From Elizabethkingia sp. YR214 (GTDB lineage Bacteria; Bacteroidota; Bacteroidia; Flavobacteriales; Weeksellaceae): 64,000 bases of DNA. The stretch covers positions 434,001 to 498,000 of the forward strand of contig NZ_QBUH01000001.1 of assembly GCF_003058195.1 (NCBI RefSeq), written 5' to 3'. This document shows, one piece after another, positions 25,092 to 33,956 of this stretch. Under the pieces are notes generated by a model. It saw nothing but the letters and a program-made list of their open reading frames with translations. It made no database searches and was not told the DNA's origin. Every line of letters begins with the position of its first letter. Within the stretch, counting starts at the first letter, position 1. Both the position numbers and the translations under genes were made by a program.

Positions 25092-25844
25092 ATGACGACA
25101 GTAATAATAGGCTCAGGGAATGTTGCCTGGCACATGGCTAAAGCCTTTAAAGAAGCAGGAATAGATCTTATTCAGCTTTATGGAAGAAATGAACAAGATC
25201 TAAAAAAATTATCCTCGGAAATTAATGTTGAATATTCCACTGATCAGCTAAAACAGGCAGATTTTTATCTTATATGCACCAGTGATAAAGCAATAGCTGA
25301 AGTTTCAAAACAGATACCATATGAACAAGCTCTTGTAGCGCATACATCAGGATCATTATCTCGTGATGTACTGGAAGGTCCATACCGAAAAGCTAGCTTT
25401 TATCCTCTGCAAACTTTCTCTAAAAGCAGAAAGTTAGATTATTCAAAAATTCCACTTTTTGTAGATGCAGGGTGGGAGAGTGACAATATTCTTTTAACTG
25501 AGCTGGCAAATAAAATCAGTACTAATGTGATGCGCATCAATCACGAGCAGAGGAAGCAAATGCATCTTTCTGCTGTATTTGCCTGCAATTTTGTTAACCA
25601 TCTCTATGCCCAGGCTGAGATAATCTGTAAGCAGAATGATATTCCGTTCAGTTATCTTTTACCATTAATAGAAGAAACTGCTGATAAAATAAAAACAATT
25701 TCTCCTAAAGATGCACAGACGGGTCCAGCTGTAAGAAATGATCAGAATGTAATCCGATTTCAGGAAAATCTGATTGACAATGATAATCAGCTTGAAATTT
25801 ATAAAATACTTACCGAATCTATAACCAAAATGTATGAGCTATAA
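25092..25844 (+). CDS. Rossmann-fold/DUF2520 oxidoreductase-like protein
   Basis: The 250 residues comprise an N-terminal Rossmann domain (VIIGSGNVAWHMAKAFKEAG) of the ProC/6PGDH type and a C-terminal helical DUF2520 domain (HLSAVFACNFVNHLYAQAE, SPKDAQTGPAVRND). The substrate is unknown in this family. It overlaps the start of the following HAD phosphatase gene by 11 bases, so they are cotranslated. The DUF2520-HAD-Maf order is one I associate with this bacterial group. Confidence 0.85.
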   Translation: MTTVIIGSGNVAWHMAKAFKEAGIDLIQLYGRNEQDLKKLSSEINVEYSTDQLKQADFYLICTSDKAIAEVSKQIPYEQALVAHTSGSLSRDVLEGPYRKASFYPLQTFSKSRKLDYSKIPLFVDAGWESDNILLTELANKISTNVMRINHEQRKQMHLSAVFACNFVNHLYAQAEIICKQNDIPFSYLLPLIEETADKIKTISPKDAQTGPAVRNDQNVIRFQENLIDNDNQLEIYKILTESITKMYEL

Positions 25845-26352
25845 AGAGAATCTGAAAAATATAAAAGCATTTGTATTCGATGTAGATGGTGTTTTTACTG
25901 ATGGGTCTATTATCCTTCAACCGGATGGGAGCATGAGCCGTATTATGAATGTTCTGGATGGATATGCAATTGTAAAAGCTATTAAAGAAGGTTTTGTAAT
26001 CGGTATTATTACTGGCGGAAACGATCCTATGGTAAAAAACAGAATGCAATATCTGGGAGTAACGGACATTTACATGAAATCTCATGATAAAATGGAAGAC
26101 TTCGAAGATTTTGTTTCAAAATATCAATTTCAGAACCATGAGATTTTATTTATGGGAGATGATATCCCGGACAAATATGTTATGGAAAAAGTAGGAATTG
26201 CTGCATGTCCAATCAATGCAGTCCCGGAAGTAAAAGAGATCTCTCATTATATTTCCAATATCCACGGAGGAAAAGGATGTGTCCGTGATGTTGTAGAGCA
26301 GGTAATGAAAGCTCAGGGAAAATGGCATGATGATAATACCCAAAGCATCTGA
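25834..26352 (+). CDS. KdsC-like HAD phosphatase (3-deoxy-D-manno-octulosonate 8-phosphate phosphatase)
   Basis: The 172-residue protein has HAD motif I FDVDGVFTDG (Asp16, Asp18), motif II/III region IITGGND and motif IV MGDDIPD. It lacks a cap domain, as in KdsC tetramers. It would release Kdo from Kdo-8-phosphate for lipid A core synthesis. It could alternatively act on a related nonulosonate phosphate. Confidence 0.85.
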   Translation: MSYKENLKNIKAFVFDVDGVFTDGSIILQPDGSMSRIMNVLDGYAIVKAIKEGFVIGIITGGNDPMVKNRMQYLGVTDIYMKSHDKMEDFEDFVSKYQFQNHEILFMGDDIPDKYVMEKVGIAACPINAVPEVKEISHYISNIHGGKGCVRDVVEQVMKAQGKWHDDNTQSI

Positions 26353-26468
26353 TAAAGTACGAAGTTAGAAGTACGAAACGTAAAATAAACAATTCCACGA
26401 TTAACCGATTTAGCTTAAATTTAGAAGTTCTAAATCAGAAATAAATACAAAATATTTAATTAAAATAC

Positions 26469-27029
26469 ATGAAGATTTTATTAGCTTCACAATCCCCGAG
26501 AAGAAAAGAGCTTATTTCGGCTCTTGGCTACGATTTTAGCACTGTAAAAATAGATTGTGAGGAAATCTATCCGGAATCTTTACCGGTTGCTGAAATACCA
26601 GCTTATTTGGCTGAATTAAAAGCTAAAGCATATACTGCCATACAAAATGACGAAATCCTGATTACCGCAGATACTATTGTGGTACAAGATGGGGAAGTAT
26701 TGGGAAAACCAAAAGGAGAGGAGGGTGCAAGAGAAATGTTGAGAAAACTTTCAGGAAAAACACACCAGGTAATTACAGCTGTCCGTATTTCTTCAGGTGA
26801 AAAATTCTTTACATATACTGATATTGCTGATGTTGAAATGGAAGATATTTCGGATGAGGAAATACATTCTTATGTCAGGGATTACAAGCCAATGGATAAA
26901 GCGGGAGCATATGGAATACAGGAATGGTTAGGTATGGCTAAAATAAAGCGTATTAATGGGAATTTTTATACCATAATGGGGCTTCCAACACATTTGGTTT
27001 ATAAAGGGCTGAAAGAATTCGGGTTATAA
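26469..27029 (+). CDS. maf: Maf-like nucleoside triphosphate pyrophosphatase
   Basis: The 186-residue enzyme has the Maf signatures SQSPRRKELISALGYDF at the N-terminus, ADTIVVQDGEVLGKPK near residue 68, and the C-terminal KAGAYGIQEWLG. Maf proteins hydrolyse dTTP/UTP or modified nucleotides as house-cleaning enzymes. The gene is preceded by a 116-base AT-rich gap and followed by a terminator. Confidence 0.93.
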   Translation: MKILLASQSPRRKELISALGYDFSTVKIDCEEIYPESLPVAEIPAYLAELKAKAYTAIQNDEILITADTIVVQDGEVLGKPKGEEGAREMLRKLSGKTHQVITAVRISSGEKFFTYTDIADVEMEDISDEEIHSYVRDYKPMDKAGAYGIQEWLGMAKIKRINGNFYTIMGLPTHLVYKGLKEFGL

Positions 27030-27065
27030 CCTGACATTAAAATAAAGATTACCTTTCTAAGTAAT

Positions 27066-27121
27066 AGAAAAGTCCGGAAAAAGAAGTGTTAAATAACTTT
27101 ATTTCCGGACTTTTAATTTTT
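27066..27121. terminator. Bidirectional terminator between maf and tsaB
   Basis: AAAAGTCCGGAAA (27068-27080) pairs with TTTCCGGACTTTT (27102-27114) over 13 bp with a 21-base loop; T-rich sequence follows on the plus side. Confidence 0.8.
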
Positions 27122-27133
27122 TTAAGAACAGAG

Positions 27134-27811
27134 TTAACTACCTGCTGATTTTTTCTTTACCCCTTGAAAATCTTTCAGATAAAAAGGCTCAAAATAAGCA
27201 ATATCTTCAAAGTTTTTATTTTTTGCTGCTTCTGATCCCTTGCGTACAAGATGTTGAGCAGAAGGATAGATTTCAGCTTTATATTCAGCTTTTGAAAGCT
27301 GCAGTATTTCCTGGGACTTTTTTGCACCGTCTCCAACAAACAGAACCTTATAATCCTGATACTCTGAAAAGCTGTTCTCATCCAGAATTTTGGCTTCAGT
27401 AGGGGAAATTTCTTCTCCTTTCTGATTAAACACCTTGGTATAAACTTCCATTCTGCGGGCATCCATCATAGGAATGATATAATCATATTCACCATTAAAA
27501 TATGGTTCTGCCATTGCATCAAGAGAGTTAACAGTTACCAAAGGAATATTCAACCCGAAACAGAAACCTTTGGCTGAAGCTGCTCCGATACGCAAACCGG
27601 TATAAGAACCTGGTCCTTTTCCCAGACATATAGCTTCTATATCTTTCAGGCTAAGCTCAGCTCCTTCTAATACCCATTCTACAAAAGTATGCAGACTTTC
27701 AGATTGTTTATAATTTTCAGAGGTTTCTTCACAAAGGCTCAACAATTTCTCATCATCAGAAATTGCTACAGAACAGTTTTTAGAAGAAGTTTCCAGATAC
27801 AAAATTTTCAT
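27134..27811 (-). CDS. tsaB: tRNA N6-threonylcarbamoyladenosine biosynthesis protein TsaB
   Basis: The 225-residue protein has MKILYLETSSKNCSVAI, then LGKGPGSYTGLRIGAASAKGFCFGLNIPLVTVNSLDAMA and MMDARRMEVYTKVF, the TsaB pattern (actin/ASKHA fold without the metal His residues). It is the scaffold partner of TsaD in t6A37 synthesis on ANN-decoding tRNAs. Confidence 0.94.
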   Translation of the reverse strand: MKILYLETSSKNCSVAISDDEKLLSLCEETSENYKQSESLHTFVEWVLEGAELSLKDIEAICLGKGPGSYTGLRIGAASAKGFCFGLNIPLVTVNSLDAMAEPYFNGEYDYIIPMMDARRMEVYTKVFNQKGEEISPTEAKILDENSFSEYQDYKVLFVGDGAKKSQEILQLSKAEYKAEIYPSAQHLVRKGSEAAKNKNFEDIAYFEPFYLKDFQGVKKKSAGS

Positions 27812-27869
27812 GCAGCAAAGTTATAAAAAGTTAAGAGGTTATAAGAACTCTGTAATCATTTCCCAATAT

Positions 27870-28619
27870 CTATTTCCTGAAAATCTGGGTAGGAGAGGCC
27901 TGTGCAGAAGGGTAGATGGTCATATCTGCAATTGTTACATGTTTTGGAACATTTACAACATAGGAAATAACATCTGCAATATCTTCAGCTTTTAGTGCTT
28001 CATATCCTGCATATACTGTTGCTGCTCTGTCTTTATCACCTTTAAAACGAATTTCTGAAAATTCTGTTTCTACAGCTCCTGGTGCAAGATCAGTTATTTT
28101 AATTCCAAATTCTGTAAGCTCCAGACGCATCCCTTCACTTATTGTCTTTACTGCTTTTTTGGAGGCACAATAAACAACTCCATTTGCATAAGTCTGCAAT
28201 GCTGCTACAGAGCTAATGTTGATGATGTGCCCGGAAGCTCTTTCTTTCATACCGGGAATAATGCATTTAGACACATATAAAAGCCCTTTTACATTCCCAT
28301 CCATCATCATATCCCAGTCAGAAACTTTACCTTCTGTAAGCGGCTCTAGACCATGTGCGTTTCCGGCATTGTTAATCAGTATATCTACAGTTTGCCATTC
28401 TGCAGGAAGGCTTGCGATGGCATTCTGTACTTCTTCATAATTTCTGACATCAAAAGTAAGTGTATATACATCCGTTTTCTGCGCCAATTCTCCTGCAAGT
28501 TCTTCAAGAATTTCTTTTCTTCTTCCACAAAGAATAAGTCTGTGGTTTTCATCAGCAAGTCTTATTGCTGCTGCTTTTCCTATTCCGGATGTTGCTCCGG
28601 TTATAAATGCTGTTCTCAT
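27870..28619 (-). CDS. Short-chain dehydrogenase/reductase (YdfG-like)
   Basis: I use the ATG for MRTAFITGATSGIGKAAAIRLA; the longer frame adds MLHIF. The 249 residues hold the NAD(P) loop TGATSGIG, NNAG, the catalytic Ser in INISSVA and the YCASKKAVK Tyr-Lys pair. The specificity loop FRFKGD... resembles YdfG, an NADP-dependent 3-hydroxy acid dehydrogenase (L-allo-threonine, serine). The substrate assignment is tentative. Confidence 0.87.
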   Translation of the reverse strand: MRTAFITGATSGIGKAAAIRLADENHRLILCGRRKEILEELAGELAQKTDVYTLTFDVRNYEEVQNAIASLPAEWQTVDILINNAGNAHGLEPLTEGKVSDWDMMMDGNVKGLLYVSKCIIPGMKERASGHIINISSVAALQTYANGVVYCASKKAVKTISEGMRLELTEFGIKITDLAPGAVETEFSEIRFKGDKDRAATVYAGYEALKAEDIADVISYVVNVPKHVTIADMTIYPSAQASPTQIFRK

Positions 28620-28684
28620 AAATATATGTAGCAATATAATAGTCTGACAGCGTACTTAACACTGTCAGATGGTTAGTTTAATAT

Positions 28685-29047
28685 TCAATCGATGCTTTCG
28701 AAAGCATCATCTATATATTCAAGGGTATATTTTCCGTTTTCAGACAGGATAGTGATAATATCAAATTGAACTTCTACTTCTTCATCCAGATTTTGTATAA
28801 ATTCATTGGCAGCCATAATCAGTAACTTTCTCTTTTTCCGATTAACAGCTTCCTCAGGTGCGATAAAGTCATCCGAAGTTCTGGCTTTTACTTCCACAAT
28901 ATGGATTATATTATCCTTCTTGGCAATAATATCTATTTCTGCTTTTTGCCAGTACCAGTTTCGGGCTAAAATCTGATAATGATTTTGCTTTAAAAAAATG
29001 ACAGCCTGTTCTTCCGCCAGTTTCCCAAAATCATTATGTTCAGCCAT
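28685..29047 (-). CDS. YraN/UPF0102 family nuclease-fold protein
   Basis: The 120-residue protein matches YraN: HNDFGKLAEEQAVIFLKQNHYQILARNWYWQKAEIDIIAKKDNIIHIVEVKAR, with the PD-(D/E)xK-type EID and EVK residues present. Its cellular function is not settled. It follows the LD-carboxypeptidase gene by 5 bases and is the end of that operon. Confidence 0.92.
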   Translation of the reverse strand: MAEHNDFGKLAEEQAVIFLKQNHYQILARNWYWQKAEIDIIAKKDNIIHIVEVKARTSDDFIAPEEAVNRKKRKLLIMAANEFIQNLDEEVEVQFDIITILSENGKYTLEYIDDAFESID

Positions 29048-29052
29048 GCATT

Positions 29053-29982
29053 TTATTTAAAAGTAATCTGTGCTTTATCCTTTACATTCATTTCTACTTC
29101 AGCACCTATTATCAGAGGCTGATTATCGAAAATGTGTCCGTTTGGTAATCCGTATGCTATTGGAAAATCGTATTTGTCAAATTTCTGAGCGATGATCTCA
29201 TAAGCCATAGGATCGAAAGAAGCCTCGTAATGCTCATTAGTTTTCTCATCACCCATACCTGTCATTCCACCTACAATTAACCCTTTTATCTTTCCAAAGA
29301 CTCCGTTTAGTTCCAGATTCATCAGCATACGGTCCAATGCATAGTACTGCTCTCCGATATCTTCAATGAATAGAATTTTGTCTTTGAAATCAAAAGAATA
29401 TTTAGATCCCATAACACTGTAGATCATTGCCAGATTTCCGCCTACAAGCTGGGCTTTGGTTTTACCTTTTTTATTTAAAGGATTATTTTCAATAATATAT
29501 TGAGTTTTTTTACCACTCAGAATATTAAAAATCCCATCATAAGAAGCTTCAGAAACACCCTGAGAAGATGTTTTGATACTTTGTCCGTGAACAGAAGCAA
29601 AACCATTATTTAGTAAATAACCCTGCAATACAGTAACATCAGAATATCCGATAAGGTATTTTGGATTCTTTCGGTATTTTTTCAGATCTATATTCTGTAG
29701 AAGCTGTGCACATCCATATCCGCCACGTGTGGTCCAGATTGCTCCAAAATCACCATCTAAAGCCCATTGAAGGTCTTTTAATCTTTCCTCGGGAGTTCCG
29801 CCGTAGTTATAACCATTACTATACTTAGAATAGACATTTGAGCCTAAAACAGGTTCGAAACCTCTGCTTTTTATTAGCTCTAAAGTTTTATCCAGCTGTC
29901 CAGGTTCTATAGCGCCTGCCGGAGTTATTACCGCAATAGAACTTCCTTTTTTAATCTTATCCGGAAAAACAATTTCTTTCAT
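29053..29982 (-). CDS. LD-carboxypeptidase (peptidase S66)
   Basis: The 309-residue protein has the S66 pattern: VITPAG, IWTTRGGYGCAQLLQNID, LIGYSDVT with the nucleophile Ser, a catalytic Glu region (LFIEDIGEQYYALDRML) and the C-terminal His segment (DFPIAYGLPNGH). It trims the terminal D-Ala from the murein tetrapeptide for cell-wall recycling in the cytosol. Its start overlaps the LysE stop by one base. Confidence 0.93.
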   Translation of the reverse strand: MKEIVFPDKIKKGSSIAVITPAGAIEPGQLDKTLELIKSRGFEPVLGSNVYSKYSNGYNYGGTPEERLKDLQWALDGDFGAIWTTRGGYGCAQLLQNIDLKKYRKNPKYLIGYSDVTVLQGYLLNNGFASVHGQSIKTSSQGVSEASYDGIFNILSGKKTQYIIENNPLNKKGKTKAQLVGGNLAMIYSVMGSKYSFDFKDKILFIEDIGEQYYALDRMLMNLELNGVFGKIKGLIVGGMTGMGDEKTNEHYEASFDPMAYEIIAQKFDKYDFPIAYGLPNGHIFDNQPLIIGAEVEMNVKDKAQITFK

Positions 29983-30674
29983 TATTTTTTCTGATCTGTG
30001 TTATGGTCAAGTTTATGATATCCGCTTTCTTCTAATTTCTTATCAAACTGATTGAATTTTTTAAAACTCTGTAGGAAGATAAATACGCTGAAAGCAACCA
30101 GAATAAAGCCTACCAGCTTCCTGATTTTATTCGCTACTTTATCATTTAGCTTGTTATGAAACTGTTTTGCCAAAAGAATTTTAAAGACATCTATACTAAG
30201 ATAGGTAAGGATTACAAGGCCTATATATAGCAAAAATTCATCTGCACTTGGATAATTTTTTCGCACCGAAATTACTGTTACAAGCCAAAAAAGTACCACT
30301 CCTATATTTAGAATATTGAAAAGAAAACCATTGATAAAGGTTTTAAAATAATTTTGACTAATAAGCTTTTGCTCTCCTTCCACATGCATTTTTGTCTTGG
30401 TAAGGATCATAAAAACAGCGTACATAAGGACAATGAAGGCTGTAATTCGGTAAAAACTAGGATGCCGGTCTATAATTGTTACCAGATCGTGACTGCTGTA
30501 GTAAGCCGCCACAATACAGGTAATATCAGCTAATATAACACCCAGATCTAAAGCCAATGCATGTCTGGGGCCCCGTGTAAAACTAGTTTCAATCAACAGG
30601 AAAAATATAGGTCCAATGAAGACCAGACTAAGCATAATGCCTAATCCTACAGCAGATAAAATTAGTTCTAACAT
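29982..30674 (-). CDS. LysE-family exporter
   Basis: The 230-residue protein has about six hydrophobic spans and the LysE start FIGPIFFLLIETSFTRGPRHALALDLGVILADI. The C-terminus is charged and cytosolic. LysE proteins export amino acids. It is in tight order with rnr upstream (6 bases) and the LD-carboxypeptidase downstream (1-base overlap). Confidence 0.88.
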   Translation of the reverse strand: MLELILSAVGLGIMLSLVFIGPIFFLLIETSFTRGPRHALALDLGVILADITCIVAAYYSSHDLVTIIDRHPSFYRITAFIVLMYAVFMILTKTKMHVEGEQKLISQNYFKTFINGFLFNILNIGVVLFWLVTVISVRKNYPSADEFLLYIGLVILTYLSIDVFKILLAKQFHNKLNDKVANKIRKLVGFILVAFSVFIFLQSFKKFNQFDKKLEESGYHKLDHNTDQKK

Positions 30675-30680
30675 AAATTT

Positions 30681-32834
30681 TTATTGAATCAGTTTAAAAT
30701 CCAGCTGCTTGGCAATTATATTTGCTTTTACAACCTTTATCTCTACTTCGTCTCCTAATTGATATGTATTTCCGTGTGTCATGCCTACAATAGCATAATT
30801 CTTTGCATCAAACATATATGAATCATCTGTAAGATCACGTAATCTTATGAGTCCTTCAGCACCATTTTCAGGGATTTCTACATAGATTCCCCAATCGGTA
30901 ACACCAGAAATAACTCCTTTAAAGGTTTCTCCTACATGTTTCTCCATAAATTTAACCTGCATAAATTTGATGGAATCTCTTTCAGCATCGGCTGCCAAGC
31001 GTTCCATCTGGCTGCAATGTTTGCATTTTTCTTCATATTCAGCCACATTCGGAGACTTTCCTCCATCCAGATAATGCTGCAAGAGTCTGTGAGCCATAAC
31101 ATCCGGGTAACGACGAATAGGGGAGGTAAAATGCGAATAATAATCAAAAGCTAACCCATAATGCCCAATATTCTCGGTAGAATAAACGGCTTTACTCATA
31201 CTACGCATAGCAAGAGTTTCAATCATATTTTCTTCTCCTTTTCCTTTTACTTCGGAAAGAAGCTTATTCATAGATTCCGAAATTTTATTTCGGTTAGAAA
31301 TATTCATTTTATATCCGAAAGTATGTACAAAATCTCTTAATGAAGCTAATTTTGTAGGATCCGGATCATCATGAATACGATAGATAAATGTATTGTTTGT
31401 TGGTTCTTCCTTTCTGGTAAGTGAAACAAACTCCGATACCTTTTTATTAGCCAGAAGCATGAATTCCTCAATCAGGTGGTTAGCATCTTTACTGATCTTG
31501 AAATAAACGCCGATTGGCTGACTTTCTTCATTCAGGTTGAAACGCACTTCCGCTCTGTCAAACGCAATAGCTCCATGCTTCATACGATCCTTACGAAGTA
31601 TTTTTGCTAAAGAATCTAAAAGGTTTATTTCTTCTGCAAGATCTCCTTCTTTAGTTTCGATTCTTTCCTGTGCTTCTTCATAAGTGAATCTTCTGTCTGA
31701 ATTAATAACTGTTCTACCGAACCATTCTTTCTGAATTTCGGCTTTGTCGTTTAATTCAAAAACAGCTGAAAAGGTAAATTTATCTTCATTCGGACGAAGA
31801 GAACATAATTCATTACTCAATACTTCCGGAAGCATAGGTACCACTCTGTCTACAAGATATACAGAGGTAGCTCTGTCATAAGCCTCCCGATCCAGTAAAG
31901 TTCCTGGTTGTACGTAGTAAGATACATCTGCAATATGAACTCCTACTTCAATATTACCATTTTCAAGTTTACGCAGTGAAAGAGCATCATCAAAATCCTT
32001 TGCATCCTTAGGGTCTATGGTGAAAGTAAGTATATCACGCATATCCCAGCGTCTGGCAATTTCCTGCTCCGATAATGTACGGTCAATTTTTTGAGCTTCT
32101 GACTCTACTTCAGGTGGGAAATTATAAGGTAATCCGTATTCGGCAAGTATGGAATGAATCTCTGTTTCATGATCCCCAGGATGTCCAAGGACTTCAGTAA
32201 TTTCTCCTTCAGGATTTTTACTCTTATCGTCCCAACCCAGCATTTTGACAATAACTTTGTCACCATCTTTTGCACCGTTAAACTTAGTCTTAGGAATAAA
32301 GATATCGGTATTAATTATTTTTTTATCGAAAATAACAAAACCAAAATCTTTGGAAGCAATATATTGGAATGTCCCTACAAACTGAGTACGACTTCTTTCA
32401 ACAACATCTACTACAGCTCCTTCCAATTTTTTTCCTTTAAAATGAAACGGAACTATTGTAACTGTATCTCCTTGTAGAGCATTCTTTACATTTTTCTGAT
32501 GCACAAATACATCATCACTTACGCCTTCTACTTTTACATAAGCATTACCAGATTGGTTAAAATCTATTACACCGGTAAGGGTATCACTTATTTCTATATT
32601 CAGGATATATTTACCCTTTTCTACTTCTTTTAATTTATTTTCTGACAACAGAATATGCAATGTCTGTATAACCTGCTCTCGTTGCCTTGGGTTTTTAAAC
32701 TCTATGCCTTCAGCAATCTGTTTATAGTTATAGATTTTAGAAGTTTTCTTAGACATAAACCTTACAATCAATCTTCCTATATCATGTAATTTGTCATTAT
32801 TTTTTTTACTTAAATTTCTCTTCTTCCTTGGCAT
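30681..32834 (-). CDS. rnr: Ribonuclease R
   Basis: The 717-residue 3'-5' exoribonuclease has an N-terminal basic and winged-helix region, two cold-shock-like domains (about residues 85-210), the RNB catalytic domain with TIDPKDAKDFDDALSL (metal-binding Asp residues) and a C-terminal S1 domain (GETFKGVISGVTDWGIYVEIPENGAEGLI). It lacks a long C-terminal Lys tail. It degrades structured RNA and rRNA fragments. Confidence 0.96.
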   Translation of the reverse strand: MPRKKRNLSKKNNDKLHDIGRLIVRFMSKKTSKIYNYKQIAEGIEFKNPRQREQVIQTLHILLSENKLKEVEKGKYILNIEISDTLTGVIDFNQSGNAYVKVEGVSDDVFVHQKNVKNALQGDTVTIVPFHFKGKKLEGAVVDVVERSRTQFVGTFQYIASKDFGFVIFDKKIINTDIFIPKTKFNGAKDGDKVIVKMLGWDDKSKNPEGEITEVLGHPGDHETEIHSILAEYGLPYNFPPEVESEAQKIDRTLSEQEIARRWDMRDILTFTIDPKDAKDFDDALSLRKLENGNIEVGVHIADVSYYVQPGTLLDREAYDRATSVYLVDRVVPMLPEVLSNELCSLRPNEDKFTFSAVFELNDKAEIQKEWFGRTVINSDRRFTYEEAQERIETKEGDLAEEINLLDSLAKILRKDRMKHGAIAFDRAEVRFNLNEESQPIGVYFKISKDANHLIEEFMLLANKKVSEFVSLTRKEEPTNNTFIYRIHDDPDPTKLASLRDFVHTFGYKMNISNRNKISESMNKLLSEVKGKGEENMIETLAMRSMSKAVYSTENIGHYGLAFDYYSHFTSPIRRYPDVMAHRLLQHYLDGGKSPNVAEYEEKCKHCSQMERLAADAERDSIKFMQVKFMEKHVGETFKGVISGVTDWGIYVEIPENGAEGLIRLRDLTDDSYMFDAKNYAIVGMTHGNTYQLGDEVEIKVVKANIIAKQLDFKLIQ

Positions 32835-32874
32835 AGTATAGTGTTTAAAAATTATAAACTATAAATATAGTTTA

Positions 32875-33306
32875 TTAACAGAATTTGATTTTATTAACTC
32901 TGTTTTGGTGTCTTCCTCCTTCAAAATTAGTTGTAAGAAAAGCATCAACCATTTGCTTTGCTAAATCTTCAGAAACAAATCTTGCAGGGATAGACATCAT
33001 ATTTGCATCGTTGTGTTGTCTTGCTAATTCCGCTATTTCTACTTCCCAGCATAATGCGCATCTGATTCCCTGGTGTTTGTTAGCAGTAATTTGTACTCCG
33101 TTTCCACTTCCACAGATCAGAATTCCTAATTCGAATTCTCCGTTTTCAACAGCAGAAGCTGCAGGATGTACAAAATCCGGATAATCTACACTGTCAGTAG
33201 AGTAGGTTCCGAAGTCCTTTACCTCGTATTTTCCATCAAGGTATTTCTTTATGATCTCTTTATATTCGAAACCAGCGTGATCTCCTGCGATAGCAATCTT
33301 TTTCAT
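32875..33306 (-). CDS. rpiB: Ribose-5-phosphate isomerase B
   Basis: The 143-residue enzyme has AGDHAGFEYKE, the active-site Cys in GILICGSGNGVQITANK and HNDANMMSIPAR. It interconverts ribose-5-P and ribulose-5-P. It starts an rpiB-rnr-lysE-ldc-yraN run on the minus strand. Confidence 0.96.
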   Translation of the reverse strand: MKKIAIAGDHAGFEYKEIIKKYLDGKYEVKDFGTYSTDSVDYPDFVHPAASAVENGEFELGILICGSGNGVQITANKHQGIRCALCWEVEIAELARQHNDANMMSIPARFVSEDLAKQMVDAFLTTNFEGGRHQNRVNKIKFC

Positions 33307-33684
33307 TTTCCTTTTTATTCTTTATTATTAGTATAGATACAAATTTACTCTAAATTTAATTATAAAGAACGAATTACAAAATATGAATTATAGGACACCT
33401 GTCTGTTTATAATCAAATTCGGCTCAACTTATCAACTATATATTAATATAGGTAATCCTTATAGAAACGCATCAGCAAAAGGTTTCGATAAAAACACCAA
33501 TAAAATGTGGGAAAGTATGTTAATAACTATGGAAAACTATCCGAGAACTTTATTTTCTATTTTAAGAAAAATTAACTAATGAGAATTTTTAGTGAAATAA
33601 AAAAAACTTTTTTCATTTTCTTTTCAGGGATAAAACAAAGAAGTTATACCCAGAGAAAAATAGAAACTTTATCCCTATTCATAG

Positions 33685-33705
33685 TTATCCACAGAGTGTG
33701 GATAA
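33685..33705. repeat. Inverted pair of perfect DnaA boxes
   Basis: TTATCCACA, spacer GAG, TGTGGATAA: both halves are exact matches to the DnaA 9-mer, arranged as a palindrome. Confidence 0.75.
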
Positions 33706-33930
33706 CATTATAACTCATTGATTTTTATATATTTTTAGTGTTAATAAAGTATTAGTTACGTAAAGATTAAATATGAGTAAAAATGAGCTTATTTTTTTTC
33801 CACAATTCCTAACGCTACAACAGTATAACACATTCTTTTTTTTTCTTTTATAAAATTTAATTGTTAAAATCTGTGAATGCATTGTTGATTTCTCGTTTGC
33901 CGTTTTTCTTTTTTTTTCGTTGAGATGTCC

Positions 33931-33938
33931 TACATTTG
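33931..33938 (+). promoter_or_regulatory. -7 box of pgk
   Basis: TACATTTG matches TAnnTTTG, 18 bases before the pgk start codon; a T-rich tract precedes it. Confidence 0.5.
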
Positions 33939-33956
33939 TGCAAATAAGTTTTGTAT

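Larger units (their letters stand above)
33307..33956. other. 650-bp AT-rich intergenic region, candidate chromosomal origin (oriC)
   Basis: This is the longest gene-free stretch of the window. It holds two perfect DnaA boxes in inverted orientation (33685-33693 TTATCCACA and 33697-33705 TGTGGATAA), a one-mismatch box TTTTCCACA (33796-33804) and several poorer ones. An AT-rich tract (33720-33745) nearby could serve as an unwinding element. An open frame without ATG (33394-33579) ending FSILRKIN-stop also crosses it and may be chance or a remnant. The two parS sites 3 and 5 kb away and the nearby mnmG favour an origin. Function is inferred only. Confidence 0.55.

Noticed and set aside
25834-25844. 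Short overlap of the DUF2520 and HAD genes as a frameshifted fusion
   Set aside because: Both proteins have complete ends and the overlap is ordinary translational coupling.
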